From: Leishmania infantum JPCM5
Taxonomy: Eukaryota; Euglenozoa; Kinetoplastea; Trypanosomatida; Trypanosomatidae
Length of the DNA stretch: 64,000 nucleotides
NCBI RefSeq assembly: GCF_000002875.2
Contig: NC_009410.2
Coordinates: forward strand, 248,001-312,000
Reading direction: 5' to 3'
A program made the position numbers and the translations under genes. Positions 22,482-32,039 of the stretch are shown piece after piece. Within the stretch, counting starts at the first letter, position 1, and each line of letters begins with the position of its first letter. The notes under the pieces were generated by a model. That model did no database searches, was not told the origin of the DNA, and saw nothing but the letters and a program-made list of their open reading frames with translations.

Positions 22482-24323
22482 TCAGTCACTGGAGGAGACG
22501 GCACCGTGCGCGTACGCTTCGTTGTAGCCGGTGGAGCCTGTTGTATTGTCCACCACGGCGGCCAGCGGACTGTAGCGGGACGCCCACCGGCTTGCTGCAC
22601 CCCACCCAGCCGCGTTGACACTGCTCGACGGTCGTCCCCACACGCCGGGCACGCCATACGTCGAGTTCGGCGCCGTCAGCTGCTGCAGCACATGGTACCA
22701 AACGTCGAACTTGCTTCGAATCTCCGTCGCGAGGCTGATGCAGCGGTGTGGTGTGTTGATGTTCATGCGGTAGAAGAAGCGCACCGGCGCCTCCAGCTGC
22801 AGGCACTCCGGTGTTACGCTCGTGATGGTGGACAGCTTCACCTCGGAACTGAGGACAGCGCTCTTCTTCGACGAAAGGGACCACATGAGAGTGCCGCGCT
22901 GCAGGTTCAGCCAGACGTAGCGCTGGTGCACGTGTTTGATGCGCGTCCACTTGTAGAACCAGTCACCAAGCTGCAGTTTCTCGAGTGTTGCGCTCAGCAG
23001 CACTTCCATTTCGGCCCGCTCCTCGGCCGTTGACGGGTGCGCCGCGTCGAGAAGACGCTGCATCATGCAATCCCCTTGGCTTGCGCGGCTGACCTCGAGG
23101 CCGTAGACCCGCGTGGCCATCGCCTGCGGGTAGATACGGAATCCAGGTGGCGGGAGGTACTGCGGGTTCTCCGCGAACTCTGCAAAGTCCTGCCTGCGAA
23201 AGGGGTTTCGCTGGGTGTACGCCGTCTGCGCAACGTAACCTTGGCCTCGGATCTCGCCCTGGCGGCGCAGCTCCTTTTGAGCCATCAGCTGCGCGTCAGC
23301 CTTGTTGGGTGCCGGTGCGGCGACCACACGCCTGTCCGCCGTTGCTCTGACTGGCCCTGCCACAACCGTGGAGGATCCACGTGTCGTCGGTGAGTGGGCG
23401 GCCGGACTCAGCGCTTGCGCCTGTTGCCGCTTGTGAAACGGCGCACGAGGGACGTTACTTGCCGCGGTGCTACTGCGAGGTGTGCTACTGCTTGTGCGTG
23501 GTGCGGGGCTCCTGGCCTGGTCAACACGTCCCTTGTGACGCTCCAGGCCGCGGATGGGGCTAACGGAGTGAAGTGAGACGGCGGCGGGGTGGCTATGGCC
23601 GATGGTCATCTGGTCCTTCGTCGTGAGCATGGAAGGCCCAGGTGCACGCGACGTCGGCAGACGTGGCGGGTGCCCGTCTGCTCTCCATTGCTCCCCCGGG
23701 GTTGTACTCAGACCAGAGCGCTGATGTGCGCGTCGCGACACCGGTGGCGGGACCGCACTCGCGGAACGCTCGCTCGATCTTGCCGGCGCGGGGAGCAGCG
23801 TCATCTGCGTCGCTGGTGATTGCCCACCTTGGAGAGCAGGGCTACTGTGTCGGTACTCGTTTTGCCGACTCTCACGCGCGACCTGCTGTTGTAAGGGCGA
23901 CATCACAGACGCGGAGGTACTCGCCGACGACGCGGATGCGCGCAGTGGCCGCTGTGTCTTGTTCGGCTGCGTTAGCTGGTCATCGTGTGGCGGTGACGCA
24001 GTCGCTGTGTCTCTACTCCCGGAGGAGTTAGTGCAGGGAACCGACTCGATTAAGGAGGACGTTGTCGTGGAGGGCGCACTCTTGTACGGGGTCTTTACCG
24101 GGGTCGGCCGCTTCGCCAAGGGAGTCGATCGACCTGACAAAAGCAGCTGTGGAGCTGGAACAGGTGCGCCGCGGCGCCGCAGCGGCTGGTGAGACGGCTG
24201 CTGCTGCTGCTGCTCTACCACATCAGTCTCTCGCGGGCCAGAATCATAGGCATCGAAGGCGTGCGGCCTCGCATAGGAGGGGTAGCCGCTATCGACATAT
24301 CGGCGACGGACAGGGTCAGACAT
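22482..24323 (-). CDS. PH-domain protein with long disordered N-terminus
   Basis: 613 residues from the ATG at 24321-24323, stop at 22482-22484. Residues 1 to about 370 are Ser/Pro/Gln/Arg-rich and look disordered, with a poly-Gln run near residue 40. The conserved part begins around FRRQDFAEFAENPQYLPPPG. A pleckstrin-homology-like fold follows at about 450-565 (GDWFYKWTRIKHVHQRYVWL, TLMWSLSSKK, ITSVTPECLQLEAP, then a C-terminal helix KFDVWYHVLQQLT). The GxWxYKxTR...RxxWL pattern resembles the PH domains of the Mcp5/Num1 type, which bind membrane lipid and anchor cortical dynein in fungi. That parallel is family knowledge, not evidence for this protein. A candidate acceptor (CCCTCCTCCACAG) has its AG at 24400-24401. 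Confidence 0.85.
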   Translation of the reverse strand: MSDPVRRRYVDSGYPSYARPHAFDAYDSGPRETDVVEQQQQQPSHQPLRRRGAPVPAPQLLLSGRSTPLAKRPTPVKTPYKSAPSTTTSSLIESVPCTNSSGSRDTATASPPHDDQLTQPNKTQRPLRASASSASTSASVMSPLQQQVARESRQNEYRHSSPALQGGQSPATQMTLLPAPARSSERSASAVPPPVSRRAHQRSGLSTTPGEQWRADGHPPRLPTSRAPGPSMLTTKDQMTIGHSHPAAVSLHSVSPIRGLERHKGRVDQARSPAPRTSSSTPRSSTAASNVPRAPFHKRQQAQALSPAAHSPTTRGSSTVVAGPVRATADRRVVAAPAPNKADAQLMAQKELRRQGEIRGQGYVAQTAYTQRNPFRRQDFAEFAENPQYLPPPGFRIYPQAMATRVYGLEVSRASQGDCMMQRLLDAAHPSTAEERAEMEVLLSATLEKLQLGDWFYKWTRIKHVHQRYVWLNLQRGTLMWSLSSKKSAVLSSEVKLSTITSVTPECLQLEAPVRFFYRMNINTPHRCISLATEIRSKFDVWYHVLQQLTAPNSTYGVPGVWGRPSSSVNAAGWGAASRWASRYSPLAAVVDNTTGSTGYNEAYAHGAVSSSD

Positions 24324-25141
24324 CTTGGAACAGTTAAGCGATGGCGCGGCGACAGTGATGGCTTCTCATGTCGACAGCGGGCTCTTTTCTGTTGTGGTGC
24401 TGTGGAGGAGGGACAGAGAACGTTGTGCATGTGTGACAAGCACGTGAAAGGTGTGGTGAGCCGATGGGAGGATACTTTGAGGATTGCACTGATGTGAACA
24501 GATGTCCTCGAGCGCGTGAGCAACCAGAGCCTCGAGAGCCCGGGGCTGAGAAGGGGGAGGAGGCAGCGGAGACACCACGAAGTTCGGATGGCAACGTGCG
24601 TCTTTGCTTACCGAGAGAGCGGTGCGCAGCTCACCCCTCCGCACCACTTCCAAAGTGCCATGTGAGGAAGCCCGAGCCGGTGTGCTTGCATGTCCCTGTG
24701 CGTATGGGCGCATGCGAGGTGTCGAGGACGCGCGCGGGGAATAACGGGGGACAACAGAAGAATCGCAGGAACGCGACAAGGAGGGAGGACACGGAGACAG
24801 CGCACGCACACACACAGAAAGAGGGGGAAGGGGAAAGAAGAAAGGAACACGTACGCGCAGGCACAGGTGCGACCGTTGCATCTCTTTCCGCTTCACTAAC
24901 GCTACAAAGCAGCGTGGGCAAGGACTGGGAAAGATTGGCACGCTATCCACCACCTCTCTCTGTGCCCGTGCCCCTCCTGAGCAGAAGGTGAGCAGTCTAA
25001 ACAATGATCAAGTGAGAAACGCAATAGCCAAGCAGGCAGAGTGCAAGAGCATTACACGGCGGCGTGCGAGTCTTATGCGGCACTGCCACTTGCAAGCGTG
25101 AGAGAGAACTCGAAACACACGAGGTACAGCCGCGATAAATG
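24324..25141. other. Intergenic region between PH-domain gene and the 1738-aa gene
   Basis: 0.8 kb holding the PH-gene leader and the orphan gene's 3' UTR, including a plus-strand (AC)n/GA-rich stretch near 24,805-24,840. An open minus frame across it (24366-25004) lacks an ATG at its head and is Pro/Ser/Arg-rich; not a gene. Confidence 0.6.
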
Positions 25142-28100
25142 TCAGCTACACCACTGTGACGTCGACCGCAGCAAAGGGTGTTCGCGCAGAACCCGATCGC
25201 TACGAAGCAACTCGCGTGTCCACTGCTGCCATACCCGCGGTGCTCGCCGCTCATCACCGCATCTGCCGAGGCACAGCACCTCGAATGCGCGCACCGTCGC
25301 GGAAGAGAAGCAAAAATGTCTGCGCAGATTGCGCACATCGCGTCTGTTGCACTTTGCAGTGGCCGCGTGCTCTGGATGCGTTGTCGGTGGCGCAACACTG
25401 CGGGATGCAGACGATGAAAATGTACATGCGAGGCGATACATCGCCTCCACCGGCGTGGCTGTGAGACAGGCAGCGCCGTGGTCTGCCTGCACGGCTGGCA
25501 CGAAAACGCAACAGAGGTACCCCACCAGCTCGTGCACGAGTCGCTGCACCTGCTCGATACAGCGCAAGATAACCCGAAAGGCGACGAGTGCATCAAGCTG
25601 CGCTATCACATCTTCCGGCCCTTCTAGACTGCCCGGCATGCCGCCGCCGCTGTGATGGGCAGCTGCGCTGGAGGCCCTCGTCAGACAGGCCCAGCATTTC
25701 TCCCAAAGAACGGCGTTCGCAAAGTATACCACAATCGAGGACGTGCACACCAGTTCGGGAGACAGCAACAGGGAGGCGAGAAGCGCGTAAGAATCTTCTG
25801 CAACTCCCTCCGTCGGCACCACACCGCCGGGTGCGTGACAAACAAGGTGTTTCTCCGATGCCGCGACGAAGCCAAGGCCGCACAGCAGCTGCTCTAAACG
25901 CGACACGAGGTCTGATGATGCGAGCCCGCGCGACTGTGGGTGCTGGCCGAGTGAGTAGCGCATCACCGGCGTCGGTGACGGACGGTGGCGGCTGCCGTGG
26001 AAACTGGTGCCGTGAGCGTAGGGGAAGGTGCGAGAAGGCTGTGCGACGGCAGCTTGTGCCGAACTGCGGCGAAGCTCGCCCCACAAGTGCGCGGTGAGGC
26101 GCGTCGTCCAGCGCTCAGGGTGCTTTGCCTTGAACAAGTTTGTCGCAATCGCACCAACAACGGGATGTCCTTCGGTTCTCGGTTCGCCCGCCTCAACCTT
26201 GGAGTTGCTCGTCTCCCCGTGCGCCGCCGTCGTACAGGCGAAAGCAAGCACTTCGGCAGCTAGCTGATCCACCATACACGCAGCGCTCTCCGCCACAAGC
26301 TGCACAAGTGGCTGGTAGGCGTCGCTGTGCCACACAAATCGTGGTGTAATGCCCAGCCCCGACACAGCAGAGCGGTACGCATATGTAGCGTACTTGAGAC
26401 GTGCACCGGCTGCAGACTTCGCATCCTCCTCAACGGAACCCTCGTGGACCGCCACCAAGGTCCTGCATCTTTGGCACCGGGGATCACACAGCGCTTGCCT
26501 TGCCAGCTGCTGCTGCGACCGACGAGCTAGCGCGGCACCGCTCTCGCGGTGCCGCTGACCCTCCCCCACTTCGAAAAGGACCAGGCGCAACGCGTAGCGG
26601 TGACCCCACTCCACAATGCTCTGACGCATGCTGCGGTGTTCGTCTGCGAAGCCATTGCAGCCGCCGACTTCGTCGTCCAACTCCGCGGTGGCTTTGGGTG
26701 GCGCACCAAGAGTACCCAACTTCATCTCACTCGGCGAAGCCTGAGACAATTCCGCCAAGGCGCCGTCGCCAGCAGTGCCGGGCCGCGGCGGCATCAGTGG
26801 CCGTATCGCAGACGTGCGACCGCTTTCGTGAAGGTCATGGGATCCGAAAAAACGAGGACCCTCCATCCCAGTAGCAGCAGCAGCTCCATGCTCCCACAAG
26901 AAGAGAATCGTGGCTACGCTGACGCCACCCTGCCTACGTTCCCTCACCGCCAACCCGTCCACCGTCAGTACCCACCACGGCATACCTGTAGCGCTGGAGG
27001 CCGGCCCTACCAGGCCATCGACAGGCATGCACGAGACGTAAGAGATACCAGCGCCACCGGCTGTACGGTAGGCCTGAACGGCACAGGCGCACCAGCCAAT
27101 GTGCACTCCCGCCGATTGGCACCACTCCGCATACCGGCAAACCACTGACAGCTGAAAGGCAGCCAGCTCCTCTGTCGCCGGTGTCAGCAGCGCGGCATGC
27201 ACCATGGCAACAAACGAGTCGCTGACGCCAGGCAGCTCGGAAGCCACACCGTTGCCGTCAAGGATGGCCGCCGTGGTGCCGACCGTGCCCTCCGGCCTGC
27301 TGCGGTAGAGTATGCGGAGAGCAAGATGCGAAACAATTGAAGGGAGAGAGATCGGGTACCAGCCAAATGTGGGCGCGTCGCATTTCTGGCGCTGCACGGA
27401 AGGCCGGCGCAGCGGCATTGGACGCTGTTCCATCAACTGCAAAATGGAGCTCATGACGCGAGTGTTGGGGAGATCGCGAAGTCGCTTGAACCATGACTCG
27501 CACATGCGGCAGAAGCGTTCCTCGGATGCGGCGGCCATGAGGGTCAACTGCTCACGCAGCTTGTCCTCTCGGGGACTCTCGTACACGCAGGAACCCTGCT
27601 GGAATAGCTGCGAGGAGGCGCAGCATGTAGGTGGGGACATGCCGGCTCTCGCGGTCAATGACACCCCGGTCGCCGAAGGGCAACGAAGCGGACGCGACAC
27701 AGCAGAGAAAGCATACCAGCACGCACACAGATCGAGTGGGTCTCGGTCGTGCCGAGTGTCCGTCGTCGCGGCCCACGCCTCGGTGAGGAGCGAGCACAAC
27801 CGGCGATGCATCGACCGGCACGCCTGGTCGCATGGGTCGTCGGCGACCCCCCGAAAAGGAAAATTGGGTACCGCCATCGCCGCCTCGGCGTGTGCGGCGG
27901 TTGCTCTTGTAGCGGGTGATATGCCACCGCAGCTCTCTCTCTCGTCAGCCCCCTTCGCTTCGGCGCCCGCAGGCGTCGCCACAACTGCGGCAGCAGATTC
28001 CAGCTCCTGCAGCCACGTCGCGTGAAGCTGCAGAGGCCAGTCCATCGTCCACGTGCGCCAGCACTTTAGCAGTGCGCAAAGGAATTCAGCCGAGGATTCG

Positions 28101-30358
28101 GGCAGCGCACGAGGAGGTGTGTGGGCGGACGACTGAGGGCGTTTGCCACCGTGGCCAAGAGCTAGGACATCTTCAGTCATTGTTGCGCCCACGGTTCCAC
28201 AGGAAGCGGCCTCAGCTGTCGAGATCGCCGCGCACGCCAGCACATGGACCAGGCCGCAATGCAGCAGTCGCTGCTCGTGAAGCTGAACAAACTTCTGATG
28301 CTCGTGCATTGCACCTACCGTACCGGCACGGCCTTGGCTGCGCTCTACTCTGTCCGTTAGGCGGCAGCGCACAAGGTTCACGAGGCACGCCAGCTTACAC
28401 CATGTCGTCTCCTCCACAAAGACAAGCTCAGCTGCAGCTGACGGTCCAGAGCTGATGGTGGACGCTGCGCTCGACAACACAGGTCTGACAGACGTGATGG
28501 CGTTCAGTAATCGCAGGACCACGTCCAGTTCACACGCGGGGAACGCCAGCCCCTGCTCCTGCTGCTGGCGCTGACGCTTGTCAAGGAAGCCAAGCCGCTG
28601 AAATGTGCTGCACCTGCGCTGCGCGTCGAGCGTGCCTTCCACCAGCGCCGATATCACCACAGCGGTCGTCAAAGGTGTCACCACGGCGGCCCACTGCAGA
28701 GCAAGGCGATAGCCGACATTCGCCATTCCACGGACGAGGTGGCTGCAGGCGCACGTACCGATCAGACTCAGCCGCAGAGGTGGTGAGGCAGACCGTGGCG
28801 CGGCGGAGTCGCGCATGCCAGCCGCGCCACCGGCTGCCGCCCTACGACAGCAAACGTCAGGCGCGGTGCATGGACCGTTTACCATACGCTCCAACGCAGC
28901 AGCAGAGAGGCAAGCGAAGTCGCCGCCAAGGTGGTACCAGCCACGCCGCAGCTCTGCTGTCCATGCGGAAGGCCGCGAAGACTGCACGCTCCTCTTCAAA
29001 TCAGCGGGCGAGAGCCACGAGGCCTCAGCGTCGCTCCTGTCACGTAATACAGGGACGCTGTCAACGAGAAGCCACTCAAGCATCGCTAAGCATGGCCGAA
29101 GTGTCTCGAGGGAGGGCAGCTGCGGAGGATGCTCAGAGCACGCCCACAGCAATGGCGACCCACACGGCACGACGCAAGGTGCCAGCTCTCTGTGTAGTTC
29201 ATGAACGACGTCAACCAGCGAGTGCACGGCAAAGGCACGACCGGCGGCGGATGGGATGACCGGGATGGCGCGGCATACCACCGTGGACCACCACCAGCAC
29301 TGTTGGCCAAGTGAGCGCACTGTGCCCCAGCGCGACGGATCAAACGCATGTCGGTCGCCTGGGGCCGCACCACCGCTGCTGCGCGACGGCTGGAGCGTCT
29401 CCGCCGTTGGAACGGATGCGCGGATGCCCGTTCGAGCCGCGAGACGCTCTCGCCCGTTCGCTCGCGATTGAGTCGAGTAGAGAAACCGCACAACGGGGTA
29501 GGCCACGGCAATGAGACTGCAGGCGTGCCATCGGTCGCTGCTCTCTTGTCGTCCGAGGTGTTGCTTGGTGCAGCTGTTCATCACGGCACCTCGCCCACTG
29601 CCGCTACAGTCCCAGAGCTGTCGCTGGGCTGTGAAAGACATCAGCACCGCCGCTCCCCTTAGTAAGAAAGAGCTACTACTGTCGTCACCTTCTCCGCGGT
29701 CGTGTCGTGATCGCCGGCAGAGAGGGCCTGTGCGTAGCGTGTGCCAGTCCCGTAGACGACACAACGAGTCAGTGACGTGTCCACTCTCGCCGAGCCAGAG
29801 ACGCACGTGCACAACCACACACCGGCTCAGCGCGCGGCCAAGCGGCTCCAGGGCAATCAGCAGTGCCGCATCGCTTATCTCCGCAGCTGGCAAGTCGTCG
29901 CTGTCGCTGCTGCTTTCCGTGACTACGGCTGACCCACGTAGCCAGGACGGCAGCGCCGGCACCAGCAGCCTCTCCATGACAGCAAGGCACAGGGACGGAT
30001 CAATGCAGCATGCGTTGCCGCTGACGATGCGCACGAGATGGTCGACCACGCCGTTGTGGTGGATATCTGTTGGCACAAGGCAGAGCAGTGTATCGAGTGC
30101 GTCGTTGGGGCAGAGCGGAGCGACGGGAAGGCGCTCCTCCAGCAACGCGTAGACAGCCGCAAACTTCCGGTGATGTAGGCAATCGGTGCCGCTGTAGCGC
30201 CACGAGGCAAAAGCCCGCCATGACTGTGACACCGGCGGGGCGAAAGTGCCACTGCTGGTTGTCGCGGCCATTCGCCGGCACGCCCCCATGGGCATGCGAG
30301 GCGGCGAGCGTGCGGGCAACCGCAATCTGGAGTGCCATCGCGGGAGAAAGATGGCCAT
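25142..30358 (-). CDS. Large hypothetical protein (1738 aa), possibly mitochondrial
   Basis: A single open frame of 1738 residues from the ATG at 30356-30358 to a stop at 25142-25144. I do not recognise a family. The first 30 residues are basic and hydrophobic without acidic residues (MAIFLPRWHSRLRLPARSPP), which would suit a mitochondrial targeting signal. The rest alternates Leu/Ala/Val-rich helical stretches with disordered Ser/Gly/Ala linkers, such as HRKFAAVYALLEERLP, EFLCALLKCWRTWTMDWPLQ and ELLRSDRVLREHPLLRSTSQ at the end. The pattern is compatible with a helical-repeat protein. Cys and His are frequent but not in regular zinc-finger spacing. Kinetoplastids have many large organelle proteins of this look (ribosome assembly, RNA editing); that is context, not evidence. 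Confidence 0.85.
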   Translation of the reverse strand: MAIFLPRWHSRLRLPARSPPRMPMGACRRMAATTSSGTFAPPVSQSWRAFASWRYSGTDCLHHRKFAAVYALLEERLPVAPLCPNDALDTLLCLVPTDIHHNGVVDHLVRIVSGNACCIDPSLCLAVMERLLVPALPSWLRGSAVVTESSSDSDDLPAAEISDAALLIALEPLGRALSRCVVVHVRLWLGESGHVTDSLCRLRDWHTLRTGPLCRRSRHDRGEGDDSSSSFLLRGAAVLMSFTAQRQLWDCSGSGRGAVMNSCTKQHLGRQESSDRWHACSLIAVAYPVVRFLYSTQSRANGRERLAARTGIRASVPTAETLQPSRSSGGAAPGDRHAFDPSRWGTVRSLGQQCWWWSTVVCRAIPVIPSAAGRAFAVHSLVDVVHELHRELAPCVVPCGSPLLWACSEHPPQLPSLETLRPCLAMLEWLLVDSVPVLRDRSDAEASWLSPADLKRSVQSSRPSAWTAELRRGWYHLGGDFACLSAAALERMVNGPCTAPDVCCRRAAAGGAAGMRDSAAPRSASPPLRLSLIGTCACSHLVRGMANVGYRLALQWAAVVTPLTTAVVISALVEGTLDAQRRCSTFQRLGFLDKRQRQQQEQGLAFPACELDVVLRLLNAITSVRPVLSSAASTISSGPSAAAELVFVEETTWCKLACLVNLVRCRLTDRVERSQGRAGTVGAMHEHQKFVQLHEQRLLHCGLVHVLACAAISTAEAASCGTVGATMTEDVLALGHGGKRPQSSAHTPPRALPESSAEFLCALLKCWRTWTMDWPLQLHATWLQELESAAAVVATPAGAEAKGADERESCGGISPATRATAAHAEAAMAVPNFPFRGVADDPCDQACRSMHRRLCSLLTEAWAATTDTRHDRDPLDLCACWYAFSAVSRPLRCPSATGVSLTARAGMSPPTCCASSQLFQQGSCVYESPREDKLREQLTLMAAASEERFCRMCESWFKRLRDLPNTRVMSSILQLMEQRPMPLRRPSVQRQKCDAPTFGWYPISLPSIVSHLALRILYRSRPEGTVGTTAAILDGNGVASELPGVSDSFVAMVHAALLTPATEELAAFQLSVVCRYAEWCQSAGVHIGWCACAVQAYRTAGGAGISYVSCMPVDGLVGPASSATGMPWWVLTVDGLAVRERRQGGVSVATILFLWEHGAAAATGMEGPRFFGSHDLHESGRTSAIRPLMPPRPGTAGDGALAELSQASPSEMKLGTLGAPPKATAELDDEVGGCNGFADEHRSMRQSIVEWGHRYALRLVLFEVGEGQRHRESGAALARRSQQQLARQALCDPRCQRCRTLVAVHEGSVEEDAKSAAGARLKYATYAYRSAVSGLGITPRFVWHSDAYQPLVQLVAESAACMVDQLAAEVLAFACTTAAHGETSNSKVEAGEPRTEGHPVVGAIATNLFKAKHPERWTTRLTAHLWGELRRSSAQAAVAQPSRTFPYAHGTSFHGSRHRPSPTPVMRYSLGQHPQSRGLASSDLVSRLEQLLCGLGFVAASEKHLVCHAPGGVVPTEGVAEDSYALLASLLLSPELVCTSSIVVYFANAVLWEKCWACLTRASSAAAHHSGGGMPGSLEGPEDVIAQLDALVAFRVILRCIEQVQRLVHELVGYLCCVFVPAVQADHGAACLTATPVEAMYRLACTFSSSASRSVAPPTTHPEHAATAKCNRRDVRNLRRHFCFSSATVRAFEVLCLGRCGDERRAPRVWQQWTRELLRSDRVLREHPLLRSTSQWCS

Positions 30359-30868
30359 GATGAAGCACCCTGGTCTCCGCCGACGTGATGGGCTCGATTG
30401 GAACCCCCCCCCCTGTCGTCGACGCAGTGCCCTGTGCTCTGTCGCACTGCCGCCTACTGGGCGATGTCACGTCGCCCTCCACGTCTTCCGTCCTTCCGGT
30501 TTCTGCTCCTCTTTCCTTCTTGCAGAGGGTGTGAGGCGAAAGCGTCGCCGTCTGCTTGTAGGGCAAAGACCGATACGCAGAAATCGGGACTGTGCCGCTG
30601 CCGCCTCCGAGCCCATTTCTCACGCACACGCACGTCGAGTTCAGTGCAGAGGCGGCCTCTTCTCGAAAGCAGCGAGCCTCTCGAAGAATCGTTGACAAGG
30701 ACGCTTCTTGTACTATCTGAGCACCCTCGCACCCACACCAACGGTTGCACACACAACCCTTGTATGTGCGTGCGAACGACGTTGCGGCGGCGCAAAGAGT
30801 CTGGGGATGTGTACGCGTATGCGTTTGCCTGTGTGTGCCTACCTGTGAGGAGTGGCATGGCGCGCATG

Positions 30869-30940
30869 CTGCGTAGACGACCGAGCGGGAAAGGATAAAA
30901 GAAAAGATCGGAGGAGGTAGAGGAAGAGCCACATATGAAG
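30869..30940 (-). promoter_or_regulatory. Predicted trans-splice acceptor of the 1738-aa gene
   Basis: The minus strand has a pyrimidine tract (about 30,885-30,935; TCTTCCTCTACCTCCTCC then TCTTTTCTTTTATCC) ending in CTACGCAG with the AG at 30869-30870. The leader would be about 510 nt long. Confidence 0.45.
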
Positions 30941-31518
30941 CGAGTGTCCTTGCAGGGCTGAAAAACATGAATTCGCCAAGCAGGCAAACGAAGAGAAATC
31001 AAGGCCGCCTGTAGGACGCGAAGGAGGCACGATACCTCGGATACATCAGCACTTGAAAGAAGGTACAGCATAGGACACGACACGCCACACACACGCACAT
31101 GAGCGCCATCAGGGAGCCTCTCCCTCCCTGTATCATCTCGCTGCTGACGGAGCAGCACCCTGCATCACCGAAATACGCGTCTTCGCTGGAGGGTTGGATG
31201 AGCAATCACACAGAAGCACACGCACACGCATACATACACGCTCAGAGGTGCCCCTCCCCCAGCTCCAGCACCGGAGTGCACGAAAGCTTCAATACACCCG
31301 CCACTCCACCCGCCACCACCAATACCCCCCTCTACCCACGTTGGTGCACGTGCATGAATGCGGTCCTTCGGATTATTGTTTGTTGCCTGCGTGTTGTTCA
31401 CGGTTACCTTCTTTAAATTGGCGTTAATCGAGTCGGCGATGCAAAGAGAGAAAGAGGGGTGAGTGGGGCGGTGGGGCACGGTTTCTTCACGCACCCATAT
31501 ACAAGCACACACGCACAC

Positions 31519-31548
31519 ATGTATACATATATATATATTATATGTACA
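31519..31548. repeat. AT-rich islet (TA repeats)
   Basis: ATGTATACATATATATATAT followed by TATATGTACAC; nearly palindromic, embedded in GC-rich spacer. Similar islets occur at 35463-35505, 41952-41977 and 44270-44300. Confidence 0.85.
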
Positions 31549-31900
31549 CGTGGACGAACGCCCCGCGAGGCAGCAGCAGGGCTGAGAGAGAAACAAGAAT
31601 GGAAAAGACGGTGCTCCGGAGCGACCATCTCCGCATCCACACACACACACACACAAACTCCAGCTCCGGCCTCACCTCCCTCGCCAACGCGCTCTCACCC
31701 GCCCCCCCTCCCCGCCTCCCTCGCAACCTGCTGCTCTCTACTGGCTCAAGCAGAAACCAAAGACAAACGTGTGAGCTTATCAACTCGGCAGCACAAACTC
31801 AGGGAGTCTGCCATGACCAAGCCAAAGAACGTTGGGGCATCAAGTACATGCACGAGGTAAGCACTGCACTGTCCCTCCTCCGCCCCCGTCTCGCCTTCAC

Positions 31901-31933
31901 GTGTGTGTGTGTGTGTGTGTGTGTGGGGGGGGG
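31901..31933. repeat. (GT)n run ending in a G tract
   Basis: About 25 bases of GT repeats followed by 9 G residues, within the NMD3 3' UTR about 110 bases after the stop codon. Confidence 0.9.
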
Positions 31934-32039
31934 TGCCTTTGGCTTGTTGGGATGGAAAAGGCAAAGACGCAGAGGAATCGAGGAGGCAGTACCGCCGACA
32001 CCACAACAGTCCACACGAGCGCACAGCAGAAAAGTGAAC

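Larger units (their letters stand above)
30359..32039. other. Intergenic region between 1738-aa gene and NMD3
   Basis: 1.7 kb. Left part is the leader of the orphan gene, right part the 3' UTR of NMD3. Contains an AT islet at 31519-31548 and a GT run merging into a G run at 31901-31933. A convincing acceptor-like TTCTGCTCCTCTTTCCTTCT tract on the plus strand (about 30507-30533) points the wrong way and has no gene after it. No coding region found. Confidence 0.65.

Noticed and set aside
22230..23033. Plus-strand frame of 267 codons near the PH-domain gene's 3' end
   Set aside because: Antisense to the PH domain and starting in the spacer; Arg/His-rich without motif.
30507..30533. Strong plus-strand pyrimidine tract with CTTGCAG acceptor
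   Set aside because: It faces against the direction of the polycistronic unit and no plus-strand gene follows; pyrimidine-rich DNA is common in these spacers.
30000..30968. Minus-strand frame of 322 codons overlapping the start of the 1738-aa gene
   Set aside because: No ATG at its head, Thr-His-Arg repeats from a CA/AC stretch, and the overlapping larger frame has a proper ATG and far greater length.
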